Shown here: positions 6,372 through 12,072 of the stretch, one piece after another
Layout: each line of letters begins with the position of its first letter
How positions within the stretch are numbered: the stretch's first letter is position 1
Source: Chromatiales bacterium
GTDB taxonomy: Bacteria; Pseudomonadota; Gammaproteobacteria; CAMYNG01
Assembly: GCA_026990045.1 (NCBI GenBank)
Contig: JALSIK010000329.1
Span: forward strand, 1 to 12,072
Direction: 5' to 3'
DNA length: 12,072 bases
Position numbers and translations under genes: made by a program
The notes under the pieces: model-generated
The model's database searches: none
What the model was told of the DNA's origin: nothing
What the model saw: the letters and a program-made list of their open reading frames with translations, nothing else

Positions 6372-7290
6372 GCCCGGCCTCCGCCGGGTGGGGGCGGAGG
6401 TAGGACGCCCCGGCCAGGTCCGCTTCCCCCGCCTCCGCCGCCAGTCCCCGCAGCCGCCTGCGCACCGCGTCCAGGGAGATGCCGCCCTCGCGCCACGCCG
6501 CCAGCGCCTCGTCCAGCGCCTGCAGCCGCGCCCCCGGCAGGCCCGGCGCGAGGTGCCGGCGGGCACGCGCCAGGGCGCGCTCGTGCCCGGCCGCCCCCGG
6601 CGGCCGGGCCAGGGCCTGCATCACGCTTTCTATATAGGCCGCCGGATCCGTGAACAGCAGGCGCCCGGCCCGGCACAGCGCGGCCTCGTCGTGGGCCAGC
6701 AGGCGCAGGCGGTGGGCAGCATGAAACTGCAGGCGCGCCTCGCGCGGCGCCGCCGTCCCGCCCAGGCTCTGCCAGTGGGCGAACACCGCCACCTGCCCGG
6801 CGAAGAGCGCCGGCGCCCGGGCCAGGCCGGCCTCGTCGACCACCGGCAGCCCGGGCCAGGCGCGGCGCAGGGCGGCGGCGAAGACGCCCGCCCCTTCCTC
6901 CAGCACCTGCCCCGCTCCATCGAAAAGCGGCGAGTCGCCGGCGGCGCAGCTGGGCGAGCGGGCCTTGCCCACCATCCCGTGCACGGGGGCCTGCCGCTGC
7001 ACGAAGCCGGCGCCGAACGCCTCCAGCGCCGCGGTGACGTCGAGCGCCGGATCCTCCACGCCGCGCACGCGCACGCCGCCGTCCCCGGCCACCCGCTGCA
7101 CCGGCGGCCGCGGCACGCCCAGGCCGGCCTCGGCCTCGGGGCACGCCGGGACCACCTCGAACACTGCGGCCAGGGCCGCGGCCGCCTCGCTGGCCCGGTG
7201 ACCGCCGTCGTAGCGCACGGCCTCGCCCAGGAGGCAGCGGCTCACCACCACCCGCGGGCGCACCACCGGCCAGGTGAACGGCGGGATCAC
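6337..7290 (-). CDS. TudS (DUF523)-DUF1722 fusion, RudS-like tRNA desulfidase candidate
   Basis: The N-terminal half is DUF523/TudS, an enzyme that removes sulfur from thiouracil through a [4Fe-4S] cluster. Its three cluster cysteines are here: Cys19 in SRCLLGEAVRYDGGH, Cys50 in PACPEAEAGLGVPRP and Cys115 in RSPSCAAG (numbered from the GTG at 7290). The C-terminal half, from about residue 165, aligns with DUF1722 (VFAHWQSL, QFHAAHRLRLLAH, final SYLRPHP). This fusion is the architecture of RudS, reported to reverse 4-thiouridine in tRNA; that assignment rests on my knowledge of the family. The usual DUF1722 core H-x-N-V-L-x-H-x-x-G-Y-L-K reads GHERALARARRHLA at 235-248, so key positions are lost. 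Starts at GTG 7290 or 7293 leave about 18 residues before the first cysteine, as is usual; a TTG at 7323 is also in frame but lacks a ribosome binding site. Its 3' end overlaps the DUF2333 gene by 35 bases. Confidence 0.85.
   Translation of the reverse strand: MIPPFTWPVVRPRVVVSRCLLGEAVRYDGGHRASEAAAALAAVFEVVPACPEAEAGLGVPRPPVQRVAGDGGVRVRGVEDPALDVTAALEAFGAGFVQRQAPVHGMVGKARSPSCAAGDSPLFDGAGQVLEEGAGVFAAALRRAWPGLPVVDEAGLARAPALFAGQVAVFAHWQSLGGTAAPREARLQFHAAHRLRLLAHDEAALCRAGRLLFTDPAAYIESVMQALARPPGAAGHERALARARRHLAPGLPGARLQALDEALAAWREGGISLDAVRRRLRGLAAEAGEADLAGASYLRPHPAEAGLSPAPAGCAGR
6378..6400. terminator. Possible hairpin terminator after the DUF2333 gene
   Basis: CCTCCGCC (6378-6385) and GGCGGAGG (6393-6400) form a perfect 8-bp GC stem with a 7-base loop, starting 7 bases after the DUF2333 stop. 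No run of T follows (TAGGACG), so it is not a classical intrinsic terminator. It lies inside the coding 3' end of the opposing RudS-like gene. Confidence 0.35.
6585..6609. repeat. 9-bp perfect inverted repeat inside the RudS-like gene
   Basis: GCCCGGCCG (6585-6593) and CGGCCGGGC (6601-6609) flank 7 bases. The hairpin encodes the ARPPGAAGH stretch next to the altered DUF1722 core. It may be a by-product of GC-rich coding or may pause the ribosome or polymerase. Confidence 0.4.
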
Positions 7291-7351
7291 CACCTGCCCA
7301 CCCTGGTGCCGGCCGAGAGACAAGAAAGAGACGTCATGGAACGGGACCGGG

Positions 7352-7361
7352 CCGTCGACGG
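7352..7361. promoter_or_regulatory. 10-bp palindrome in the divergent region before the exporter operon
   Basis: CCGTCGACGG is a perfect palindrome, nested in the arms GGGCC (7349-7353) and GGCCC (7361-7365). It lies in the 154-bp gap between the RudS-like gene and the exporter operon, where an operator would be expected. No regulator gene is adjacent, so this is only a candidate site. Confidence 0.25.
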
Positions 7362-7411
7362 GCCCTCACCGTAGCAGGCACGGCACCGCCGCCGCAACGT
7401 GCCGCGGGATG

Positions 7412-7420
7412 TGGAATAAT
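7412..7420 (+). promoter_or_regulatory. Candidate extended -10 promoter of the exporter operon
   Basis: TGGAATAAT fits the extended -10 form TGnTATAAT with one mismatch in the hexamer (AATAAT, 7415-7420). Promoters of this type need little or no -35 element, and none is visible at 7392-7398. The predicted start near 7427 is followed directly by the AGGAG ribosome binding site at 7435-7439. Confidence 0.45.
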
Positions 7421-7444
7421 GCAGCCTCGTTGCCAGGAGCAGTC

Positions 7445-8611
7445 ATGATGCGTCGTCGGGCCAGGTGGATCGCCGCCGCGCTGGCGGCCGTGGTGCTGGC
7501 GGGTGGCTACGCCCTGCTGGTCCGGCCCGAGCCGGTGCCCGTGGTGCTGCGCGCGGTGGAACGGGGCACCGTCCAGGCCACCGTGGCCAACACCCGGGCG
7601 GGCACCATCAAGGCCTGCAACCGGGCCCGGCTGTCGCCGGCCATGGGCGGGCAGATCGCCAGCCTGCCGGTGAAAAAGGGTGACCGGGTGGAGCAGGGCC
7701 AGCTCCTGCTGGAGATCTGGAACACCGACCGCCGGGCCCAGGTGGAACTGGCCCGGCGCGAGGCCGAGGCCGCCTCGGCCCAGGCCCGGCAGGCCTGCAC
7801 CCGGGCCGAGGTGGCGCGCAGCGAGGCCCGGCGCCAGGCCACCCTGCTGAAGAAGGGCCTGGCCGCCATCGAAAACGTGGAACGCGCCCAGGGCGAGGCC
7901 AGGGCCCAGGCCGCCGCCTGCCAGGCGGCGCGGGCCAGCGTCGAGGTGGCCCGCGCGCGCCTGGCCCTGGCCGAGGCCAACCTGGACCAGACCCGGCTGC
8001 GCGCCCCCTTCGCCGGCATCGTGGCCGAGATCAACGGCGAGGTGGGCGAGTTCGTCACCCCCTCGCCCATCGGCGTCGCCACCCCGCCGGCGGTGGACCT
8101 GGTGGACACCACCTGCCTGTACGTCTCCGCCCCCATCGACGAGGTGGACGCCCCCGCCATCCGCACCGGCATGCCTGCCCGCATCACGCTGGACGCCTTC
8201 CCCGGCCGCCGCTTCCCCGGCCGCGTGCGGCGGGTGGCGCCCTACGTGCAGGACCGCGAGAAGCAGGCCCGCACCGTGGAGGTGGAGGCGGAGTTCGCCC
8301 ATGCCGGCGACAGCCGCGACATGCTGCCCGGCTACTCGGCTGACCTCGAGGTGATCATCGAGGAGCGCACCGGCGCCCTGCGCGTCCCCACCGAGGCGGT
8401 GCTCGAGGGCGGCCGGGTGCTGATCTACGACGCCAGCACCGGCGTGCTGCGCGAACGCCGCATCCGCACGGGCCTCTCCAACTGGGAGTACACCGAGGTC
8501 CTGGACGGCCTGCGGGAAGGCGAGCGGGTGGTGGTGTCGCTGGGCCGCGAGGGCGTGGTGGACGGCGCCCGGGCGGTCCCGGAACAAGAAACCCCGCCGC
8601 CGGCACCATGA
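7445..8611 (+). CDS. Periplasmic adaptor (HlyD/MacA-type membrane fusion protein)
   Basis: The 388-residue adaptor should link an inner-membrane ABC exporter to an outer-membrane channel. The N-terminal segment RRRARWIAAALAAVVLAGGY (3-22) is a membrane anchor or uncleaved signal, as in MacA. The two lipoyl half-motifs lie at about 68-91 (GGQIASLPVKKGDRVEQGQ) and 184-205 (RLRAPFAGIVAEINGEVGEF). They flank an Ala/Arg/Glu-rich helical hairpin (96-183). A beta-barrel domain follows (about 222-300), then a membrane-proximal domain ending near 378 and a Pro-rich tail. At the hairpin tip the channel-contact pattern R-x3-L-x6-S reads Arg130, Leu134, Ala141, so the serine is replaced. ATG codons at 7445 and 7448 are both possible; AGGAG at 7435-7439 fits either. 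Its TGA overlaps the ATG of the ATPase gene as ATGA. It lacks the length and partner of an RND adaptor; the MacA-like role follows from the genes behind it. Confidence 0.88.
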   Translation: MMRRRARWIAAALAAVVLAGGYALLVRPEPVPVVLRAVERGTVQATVANTRAGTIKACNRARLSPAMGGQIASLPVKKGDRVEQGQLLLEIWNTDRRAQVELARREAEAASAQARQACTRAEVARSEARRQATLLKKGLAAIENVERAQGEARAQAAACQAARASVEVARARLALAEANLDQTRLRAPFAGIVAEINGEVGEFVTPSPIGVATPPAVDLVDTTCLYVSAPIDEVDAPAIRTGMPARITLDAFPGRRFPGRVRRVAPYVQDREKQARTVEVEAEFAHAGDSRDMLPGYSADLEVIIEERTGALRVPTEAVLEGGRVLIYDASTGVLRERRIRTGLSNWEYTEVLDGLREGERVVVSLGREGVVDGARAVPEQETPPPAP

Positions 8612-9315
8612 CCGCCCTGGTCCGCCTGCAGGGCATCCGCCGCGACTTCCGCGTGGGCGACCAGGTGGTGCACGCGCTGGACGGCATCGACCTCGCGGTG
8701 GAGACGGGCGAATACCTGGCGATCACCGGCCCCTCGGGGTCCGGCAAGTCCACCCTGCTCAACGTCATCGGCCTGCTGGACCGGCCCACCGCCGGACGCT
8801 ACGAGCTCCGGGGCGAGGACGTGACCCTGTTGTCCGACGAGCAGCAGGCGGCGGTGCGCAACCGCACCATCGGTTTCGTGTTCCAGTTCTTTCACCTGGT
8901 GCCGCGCCTCACCGCGCAGGAAAACGTGGAGCTGCCCATGCTCCTGGCCGGCATCGCCCCGGAAGAGCGTGCCGGGCGCGCGGCCGCGGTGCTGGACCGG
9001 CTGGGCCTGGCCGACCGCCGGCACCACCGGCCGGACCAGCTCTCCGGCGGCCAGCGCCAGCGCGTGGCCATCGCCCGGGCCACGGTCATGCAGCCCGCCC
9101 TGATCCTGGCCGACGAACCCACCGGCAACCTGGACACCCACTCGGGGGCCGAGGTCATCGGCATCCTGGAGCAGCTCAACGCCGAGGGCATCACGCTCAT
9201 CGTCGTGACCCACGATACCGGCATCGCCGGACGCGCGCGCCGCCGCGTGCACATCGTCGACGGCGCCATCCAGTCCGACCGGGCCCGGGATCCCGCCCAT
9301 GGCGAGACCGGCTGA
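8608..9315 (+). CDS. ABC transporter ATP-binding protein, MacB/LolD type
   Basis: The 235-residue ATPase powers the exporter from the cytoplasmic face. All motifs are intact: Walker A GPSGSGKST (41-49), Q-loop Gln93 in FVFQFFHLV, signature LSGGQRQRVAIARA (145-158), Walker B LILADEP with catalytic Glu170, D-loop GNLDT, and H-loop His202 in VVTHD. The aromatic Q-loop context and the LADEPTGNLD form are typical of the MacB/LolD/FtsE group, which drives mechanotransmission permeases rather than moving substrate through the bilayer. In E. coli MacB this domain is fused to the permease; here it is a separate chain. The ATG overlaps the adaptor stop by four bases, and the gene's last 17 bases overlap the start of the first permease, so production of the subunits is probably coupled. 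Confidence 0.95.
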   Translation: MTALVRLQGIRRDFRVGDQVVHALDGIDLAVETGEYLAITGPSGSGKSTLLNVIGLLDRPTAGRYELRGEDVTLLSDEQQAAVRNRTIGFVFQFFHLVPRLTAQENVELPMLLAGIAPEERAGRAAAVLDRLGLADRRHHRPDQLSGGQRQRVAIARATVMQPALILADEPTGNLDTHSGAEVIGILEQLNAEGITLIVVTHDTGIAGRARRRVHIVDGAIQSDRARDPAHGETG

Positions 9316-10510
9316 CGTCGCCGCCTTCGCCCTCGGTGCCCTGCGCGGCTACCGCCTGCGCACCTTGCTCATGCTGGTGGCCATGGGCATCGGCGTGGCC
9401 GCGGTGGTGGTGCTCACCGCGCTGGGGGAAGGCGCGCGGCGCTACGTGGCCGACAGCTTCGCCTCGCTGGGCACCCACCTGCTCATCGTGCTGCCGGGGC
9501 GGGCCGAGACCCGCGGCGGCGTGCCCACCACCCTCATGGGCGAGACCCCGCGCGACCTGACCCTGGACGACGCCCGCGCCCTGCTGCGCAGCCGCCACAT
9601 CCGCCGCATCGCCCCCATCAGCGTGGGCGGCTCGGTGGTGTCCTGGCGGGCACGCCAGCGCGACTCCATCGTGCTCGGCACCAGCGCCGACTTCCTCGCC
9701 ATCCGCCGCTGGAGCATGCGCCGCGGGCGCTTCCTGCCGCGCGGCGAGCTGGACGCCGCCGAGCCGGTGTGCATCATCGGCGAGACCGTGCGCCGGGAGC
9801 TGTTCGGCGTCACCCCCGCGCTGGGCCGCTGGCTGCGCATCGGCGAGTACCGCTTCCGCGTCATCGGCATCCTGGCCTCCAGCGGGCGCTCCATCGGCGT
9901 CGACACCCAGGAGCTGGTCATCATCCCCGTGGCCTCGGCCCAGGCCATCTTCAACAACCCCTCGCTGTTCCGCATCATCGTCGAGGCGCGCTCGCGCGAG
10001 GACATCCCCCGGGCCAAGGCGGACATCCTCCGCATCATCCGCGCCCGCCACCAGGGCGAGGAGGACATCACCGTCATCACCCAGGACGCGGTGCTGGCCA
10101 CCTTCGATCGCATCTTCCGTGCCCTGACCCTGGCCGTGGGCGGCATCGCCGCCATCAGCCTGGGCGTGGCCGGCATCCTGATCATGAACGTGATGCTGGT
10201 GGCGGTGACCCAGCGCCGGCCCGAGATCGGCCTGCTCAAGGCCCTGGGGGCGACGCCCCGCACCATCCTGCTGCTGTTCCTGGCCGAGGCGGCGCTGTTG
10301 TCGTCGGCCGGCGCCGGCCTGGGACTGGTGGTGGGACAGGCCGGGAGCTGGGCGGTGCGGCTGGGCTTCCCGGTGCTGCCGGCCTACGCCCCGTGGTGGG
10401 CCTCGCTGGCCGGCGTGCTGGTGGCGGTGGGCACCGGCACCCTGTTCTCGCTGCTGCCGGCGCGCCGGGCGGCGCGCCTGGACCCGGTGGCGGCCCTGGC
10501 CCGGAGATGA
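9299..10510 (+). CDS. MacB/FtsX-type ABC permease, first of two
   Basis: This 403-residue permease has the topology of the MacB membrane half. TM1 is at about 22-42. A large periplasmic MacB_PCD domain follows (about 45-270), containing SLGTHLLIVLPGRAETRGG and RRGRFLPR. Then come three FtsX helices at about 275-302, 322-346 and 366-388. The cytoplasmic QRRPEIGLLKALGAT loop is the coupling helix that contacts the ATPase, and the chain ends with the family tail PARRAARLDPVAALA. The ATG at 9299 lies inside the ATPase gene, giving a 17-base overlap. The neighbouring permease shares the same layout but has clearly diverged, so the pair probably forms a heterodimer. The substrate is unknown; macrolides, peptides, siderophores and lipids are all handled by relatives. 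Confidence 0.92.
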   Translation: MARPADVAAFALGALRGYRLRTLLMLVAMGIGVAAVVVLTALGEGARRYVADSFASLGTHLLIVLPGRAETRGGVPTTLMGETPRDLTLDDARALLRSRHIRRIAPISVGGSVVSWRARQRDSIVLGTSADFLAIRRWSMRRGRFLPRGELDAAEPVCIIGETVRRELFGVTPALGRWLRIGEYRFRVIGILASSGRSIGVDTQELVIIPVASAQAIFNNPSLFRIIVEARSREDIPRAKADILRIIRARHQGEEDITVITQDAVLATFDRIFRALTLAVGGIAAISLGVAGILIMNVMLVAVTQRRPEIGLLKALGATPRTILLLFLAEAALLSSAGAGLGLVVGQAGSWAVRLGFPVLPAYAPWWASLAGVLVAVGTGTLFSLLPARRAARLDPVAALARR

Positions 10511-10514
10511 AACG

Positions 10515-11714
10515 GTGAGGCCCGGCGACGCACTGCGCCTGGCCGCCGGGGCCCTGGCCCACCAGCGCCTGCGCAGCTTTCTCACCGCGCTGGGCATCGC
10601 GGTGGGCATCGCGGCGGTGGTGCTGCTCACCGCCATCGGCGAGGGCCTGCACCGGTTCGTGGTCGCCGAGTTCACCCAGTTCGGCACCAACATCGTGGCC
10701 GTCAACCCGGGCAAGACCCAGACCCACGGGGCCTCGCCCGGGATCATCAACACCACCCGGCCGCTGACCATGGCCGACGCCCTGGCCCTGCGCCGGGCCC
10801 CCTTCGTCCGCGCCGCGGTGCCCTTCGTGTGGGGCAACGCCGAGGTGGAGGCCGGCGGCCGCAGCCGCCGCACCACGGTCTACGGCACCGGCCCCGACAT
10901 GCCCGCCGCGTTCCGCTTCCGCATCCGCAGCGGGCGCTTCCTGCCGCGCGACGATCCCACCTCGCCGCGGGCCCTGGCGGTGCTGGGGGCCAAGCTCAAG
11001 CGGGAGCTGTTCGGCACCCGCAATGCCCTGGGCCGGCGGGTGCGCATCGGCGGCGAGCGCTACCGCGTCATCGGCGTGCTGGAACCCAAGGGCACGGTGC
11101 TGGGCTTCGACCTCGACGACGCCGTGTACATCCCCACCGCGCGCGGCCTGGCCATGTTCAACCGCGACAACCTCATGGAGATCGACGTGGTCTTTCGCGA
11201 GGGCACGCCGGTGGCCTCGGTGGTGGAGTTCATCCGCCGCACCCTCACCGCCCGCCACGGGCGCGAGGACTTCACCATCACCACCCAGCAGCAGATGCTG
11301 GAGGTGCTGGGCTCGGTGCTCAACGTGCTCACCTTCGCCGTGGCCGCCCTGGGCGGAATCTCCCTGCTGGTGGGGGCCATCGGCATTCTCACCATCATGA
11401 CCATCGCCGTGCGCGAGCGCACCGCGGAGATCGGACTGCTGCGCGCGCTGGGGGCGCGCCGGCGCCAGATCCTGTGGCTGTTCCTGGGCGAGGCCGCGGT
11501 GCTGGCCGCCGCCGGCGGTGCCGCCGGCCTGCTCGCCGGCGCCGCCGGCGGCTGGCTGGCCCGGGCCCTGCTGCCGGACCTGCCGGTGCACCTGGCGCCG
11601 GGCTTCGTGCTGCTGGCCGAGGCGGTGGCGGTGGGCATCGGGCTCGCCGCCGGCGTGGTGCCCGCCCTGCGGGCCGCGCGCCTGGACCCGGTGGAGGCGC
11701 TGCGCGCGGAGTGA
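10515..11714 (+). CDS. MacB/FtsX-type ABC permease, second of two
   Basis: A 399-residue paralog of the preceding permease. TM1 lies at about 21-41. The periplasmic domain includes QFGTNIVAVNPGKTQTHG, RSGRFLPRDDP and KRELFGTRNALGRRVRIGGE. TM2-4 are at about 268-296, 319-348 and 364-385, with the coupling loop RERTAEIGLLRALGARR and the ending ALRAARLDPVEALRAE. It is closer to the MacB consensus (GTN-x-x-x-V-x-PG, RTAEIGLLRA) than its partner, in which FGTN reads LGTH and RTAEIG reads RPEIG. The start is a GTG at 10515 with GGAG at 10503-10506 inside the end of the first permease gene; only four bases separate the two genes. It is the last gene of the operon, and its stop is 16 bases from the end of the convergent small gene. 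TM3 is very rich in Ala and Gly. Confidence 0.92.
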   Translation: MRPGDALRLAAGALAHQRLRSFLTALGIAVGIAAVVLLTAIGEGLHRFVVAEFTQFGTNIVAVNPGKTQTHGASPGIINTTRPLTMADALALRRAPFVRAAVPFVWGNAEVEAGGRSRRTTVYGTGPDMPAAFRFRIRSGRFLPRDDPTSPRALAVLGAKLKRELFGTRNALGRRVRIGGERYRVIGVLEPKGTVLGFDLDDAVYIPTARGLAMFNRDNLMEIDVVFREGTPVASVVEFIRRTLTARHGREDFTITTQQQMLEVLGSVLNVLTFAVAALGGISLLVGAIGILTIMTIAVRERTAEIGLLRALGARRRQILWLFLGEAAVLAAAGGAAGLLAGAAGGWLARALLPDLPVHLAPGFVLLAEAVAVGIGLAAGVVPALRAARLDPVEALRAE

Positions 11715-11716
11715 GC

Positions 11717-11748
11717 CGGGCGCGGGCGATTCAGTGGGGCCGCGCCCG
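11717..11748. terminator. Possible bidirectional hairpin between convergent genes
   Basis: CGGGCGCGG (11717-11725) and CCGCGCCCG (11740-11748) form a perfect 9-bp stem around a 14-base loop, starting two bases after the second permease stop and reaching into the 3' end of the small minus-strand gene. There is no T run on either side, so an intrinsic terminator is not proven; it could act with Rho or protect both 3' ends. Confidence 0.4.
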
Positions 11749-11994
11749 CACCCGGATGCGGCCCAGCACCGGGAACGCCACCACGCCCTGGGCCTGGCGC
11801 AGGGCCTTGAGGTAGAGCTTGCCGGCGCGGTAGCCCTCGCGGAAGGACTGGCGCAGGTGCGCCGCCTCGGTGATCTGCCCCCCGTGCAGGGCGTGGGAGA
11901 ACCCGGAGCGGAAGCGGTCGGCGACGAGGTGGCGGGGAATGCGGACCCCGGCCTCCTCCGGCGTGGGATAGACGTGTGGGCGTGCCTGTTTCAT
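11731..11994 (-). CDS. Small basic protein of unknown function (87 residues)
   Basis: I do not recognise this protein. It is strongly basic, with 16 Lys/Arg against 5 Asp/Glu, and has no signal peptide or membrane segment. A central segment, LRQSFREGYRAGKLYLKALR (47-66), looks like an amphipathic basic helix. It is preceded by IPRHLVADRFRSGFSHALHG and followed by a short VVAFPVLGRIRVRAR strand-like tail. This could suit binding to nucleic acid, the ribosome or membrane lipids, but nothing fixes which. Evidence that it is real: an ATG at 11994 with a strong ribosome binding site (GGGAGGT, 12007-12001, six bases upstream), a protein-like rather than shadow-like composition, and placement in a gap otherwise empty of genes. 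It is convergent with the exporter operon. Confidence 0.65.
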   Translation of the reverse strand: MKQARPHVYPTPEEAGVRIPRHLVADRFRSGFSHALHGGQITEAAHLRQSFREGYRAGKLYLKALRQAQGVVAFPVLGRIRVRARPH

Positions 11995-12031
11995 GGCGGC
12001 ACCTCCCGGGGATCACTGTGGGCCTGTCTCT

Positions 12032-12061
12032 CTTATCGGCCCCCGCAACCATCCCCTTGAA
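12032..12061 (-). promoter_or_regulatory. Weak promoter candidate for the small basic protein
   Basis: On the minus strand, TTCAAG (12061-12056) and GATAAG (12037-12032) are 18 bases apart, matching three and four of six consensus positions. The position fits a leader of about 30 bases before the ATG. This is the only AT-richer patch upstream of the gene inside the window. Confidence 0.25.
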
Positions 12062-12072
12062 CCACCACGGCT

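Noticed and set aside
5193..6566. A 457-codon minus-strand open frame opposite the DUF2333 gene.
   Set aside because: It is antisense to a recognised conserved family and its composition is shadow-like (Gly, Arg, His, Gln, Val).
10507..10518. A three-codon mini-cistron (ATG AAA CGG TGA) bridging the two permease genes.
   Set aside because: ATGA overlaps are common by chance; the GGAG ribosome binding site and the frame support the GTG at 10515 as the true start. A leader role cannot be shown.
9197..10876. A 559-codon open frame on the minus strand, antisense to both permease genes.
   Set aside because: It is antisense to genes with clear families, its translation is low-complexity (Gly, Ala, Arg, Gln, His), and long antisense frames are expected at this GC content.
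11505..11560. A GCC/GGC-rich patch resembling a simple-sequence repeat.
   Set aside because: It encodes the Ala/Gly-rich third helix of the second permease, and the units are irregular.
10236..11591. A 451-codon minus-strand open frame opposite the second permease.
   Set aside because: The product is His/Gly/Ala/Gln-rich with no domain; it mirrors the codon pattern of the real gene.
1..12072. Mobile element, phage, CRISPR, toxin-antitoxin or defence system.
   Set aside because: No transposase, integrase, repeat array, toxin or nuclease motif was found on either strand, and base composition looks even across the window.

Overview
The window is about 12 kb of very GC-rich chromosomal DNA, roughly 70 percent G+C by eye. 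It is packed with genes on both strands and has no gap over 300 bases without a gene. The NadA is very close to the E. coli type, and a DUF2333 protein, a family I know mainly from gammaproteobacteria, is present. Together with the GC content this suggests a gammaproteobacterium, perhaps in the Ectothiorhodospiraceae/Chromatiales. That placement is inference. I see no transposases, integrases, CRISPR arrays, phage genes, tRNAs or rRNAs, and nothing that marks recent transfer.

Left third (1-4605). The window opens inside nadA (quinolinate synthase, NAD biosynthesis). Facing it on the minus strand is a polytopic MgtC/DUF4010 membrane protein. A 198-bp divergent region separates that gene from a plus-strand 286-residue protein I do not recognise. 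That gene ends one base from the end of a minus-strand operon, which reads mscS-like channel, then ADP-ribose-type Nudix hydrolase, then AEC-family permease. Both internal junctions of the operon are 4-base GTGA overlaps.

Middle (5121-7444). A 132-bp divergent promoter region leads to a plus-strand single-pass membrane protein (DUF2333). Its last 35 bases overlap, tail to tail, the end of a minus-strand TudS/DUF523-DUF1722 (RudS-like) iron-sulfur protein. The three cluster cysteines are kept, but the DUF1722 half looks eroded.

Right (7445-11714). A tightly coupled four-gene plus-strand operon encodes a periplasmic adaptor (HlyD/MacA type), a separate MacB/LolD-type ATPase and two different MacB/FtsX-type permeases. 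This resembles MacAB-TolC, but with the ATPase split off and an apparently heterodimeric membrane part. No outer-membrane channel or regulator is encoded here. A small, very basic 87-residue protein with a strong ribosome binding site closes the window on the minus strand.

Most of the window is ordinary housekeeping and membrane biology. The best leads are the asymmetric exporter, the RudS-like protein with an altered C-terminal domain, the unrecognised 286-residue protein and the small basic protein. I did not find a clear new defence or mobile system.
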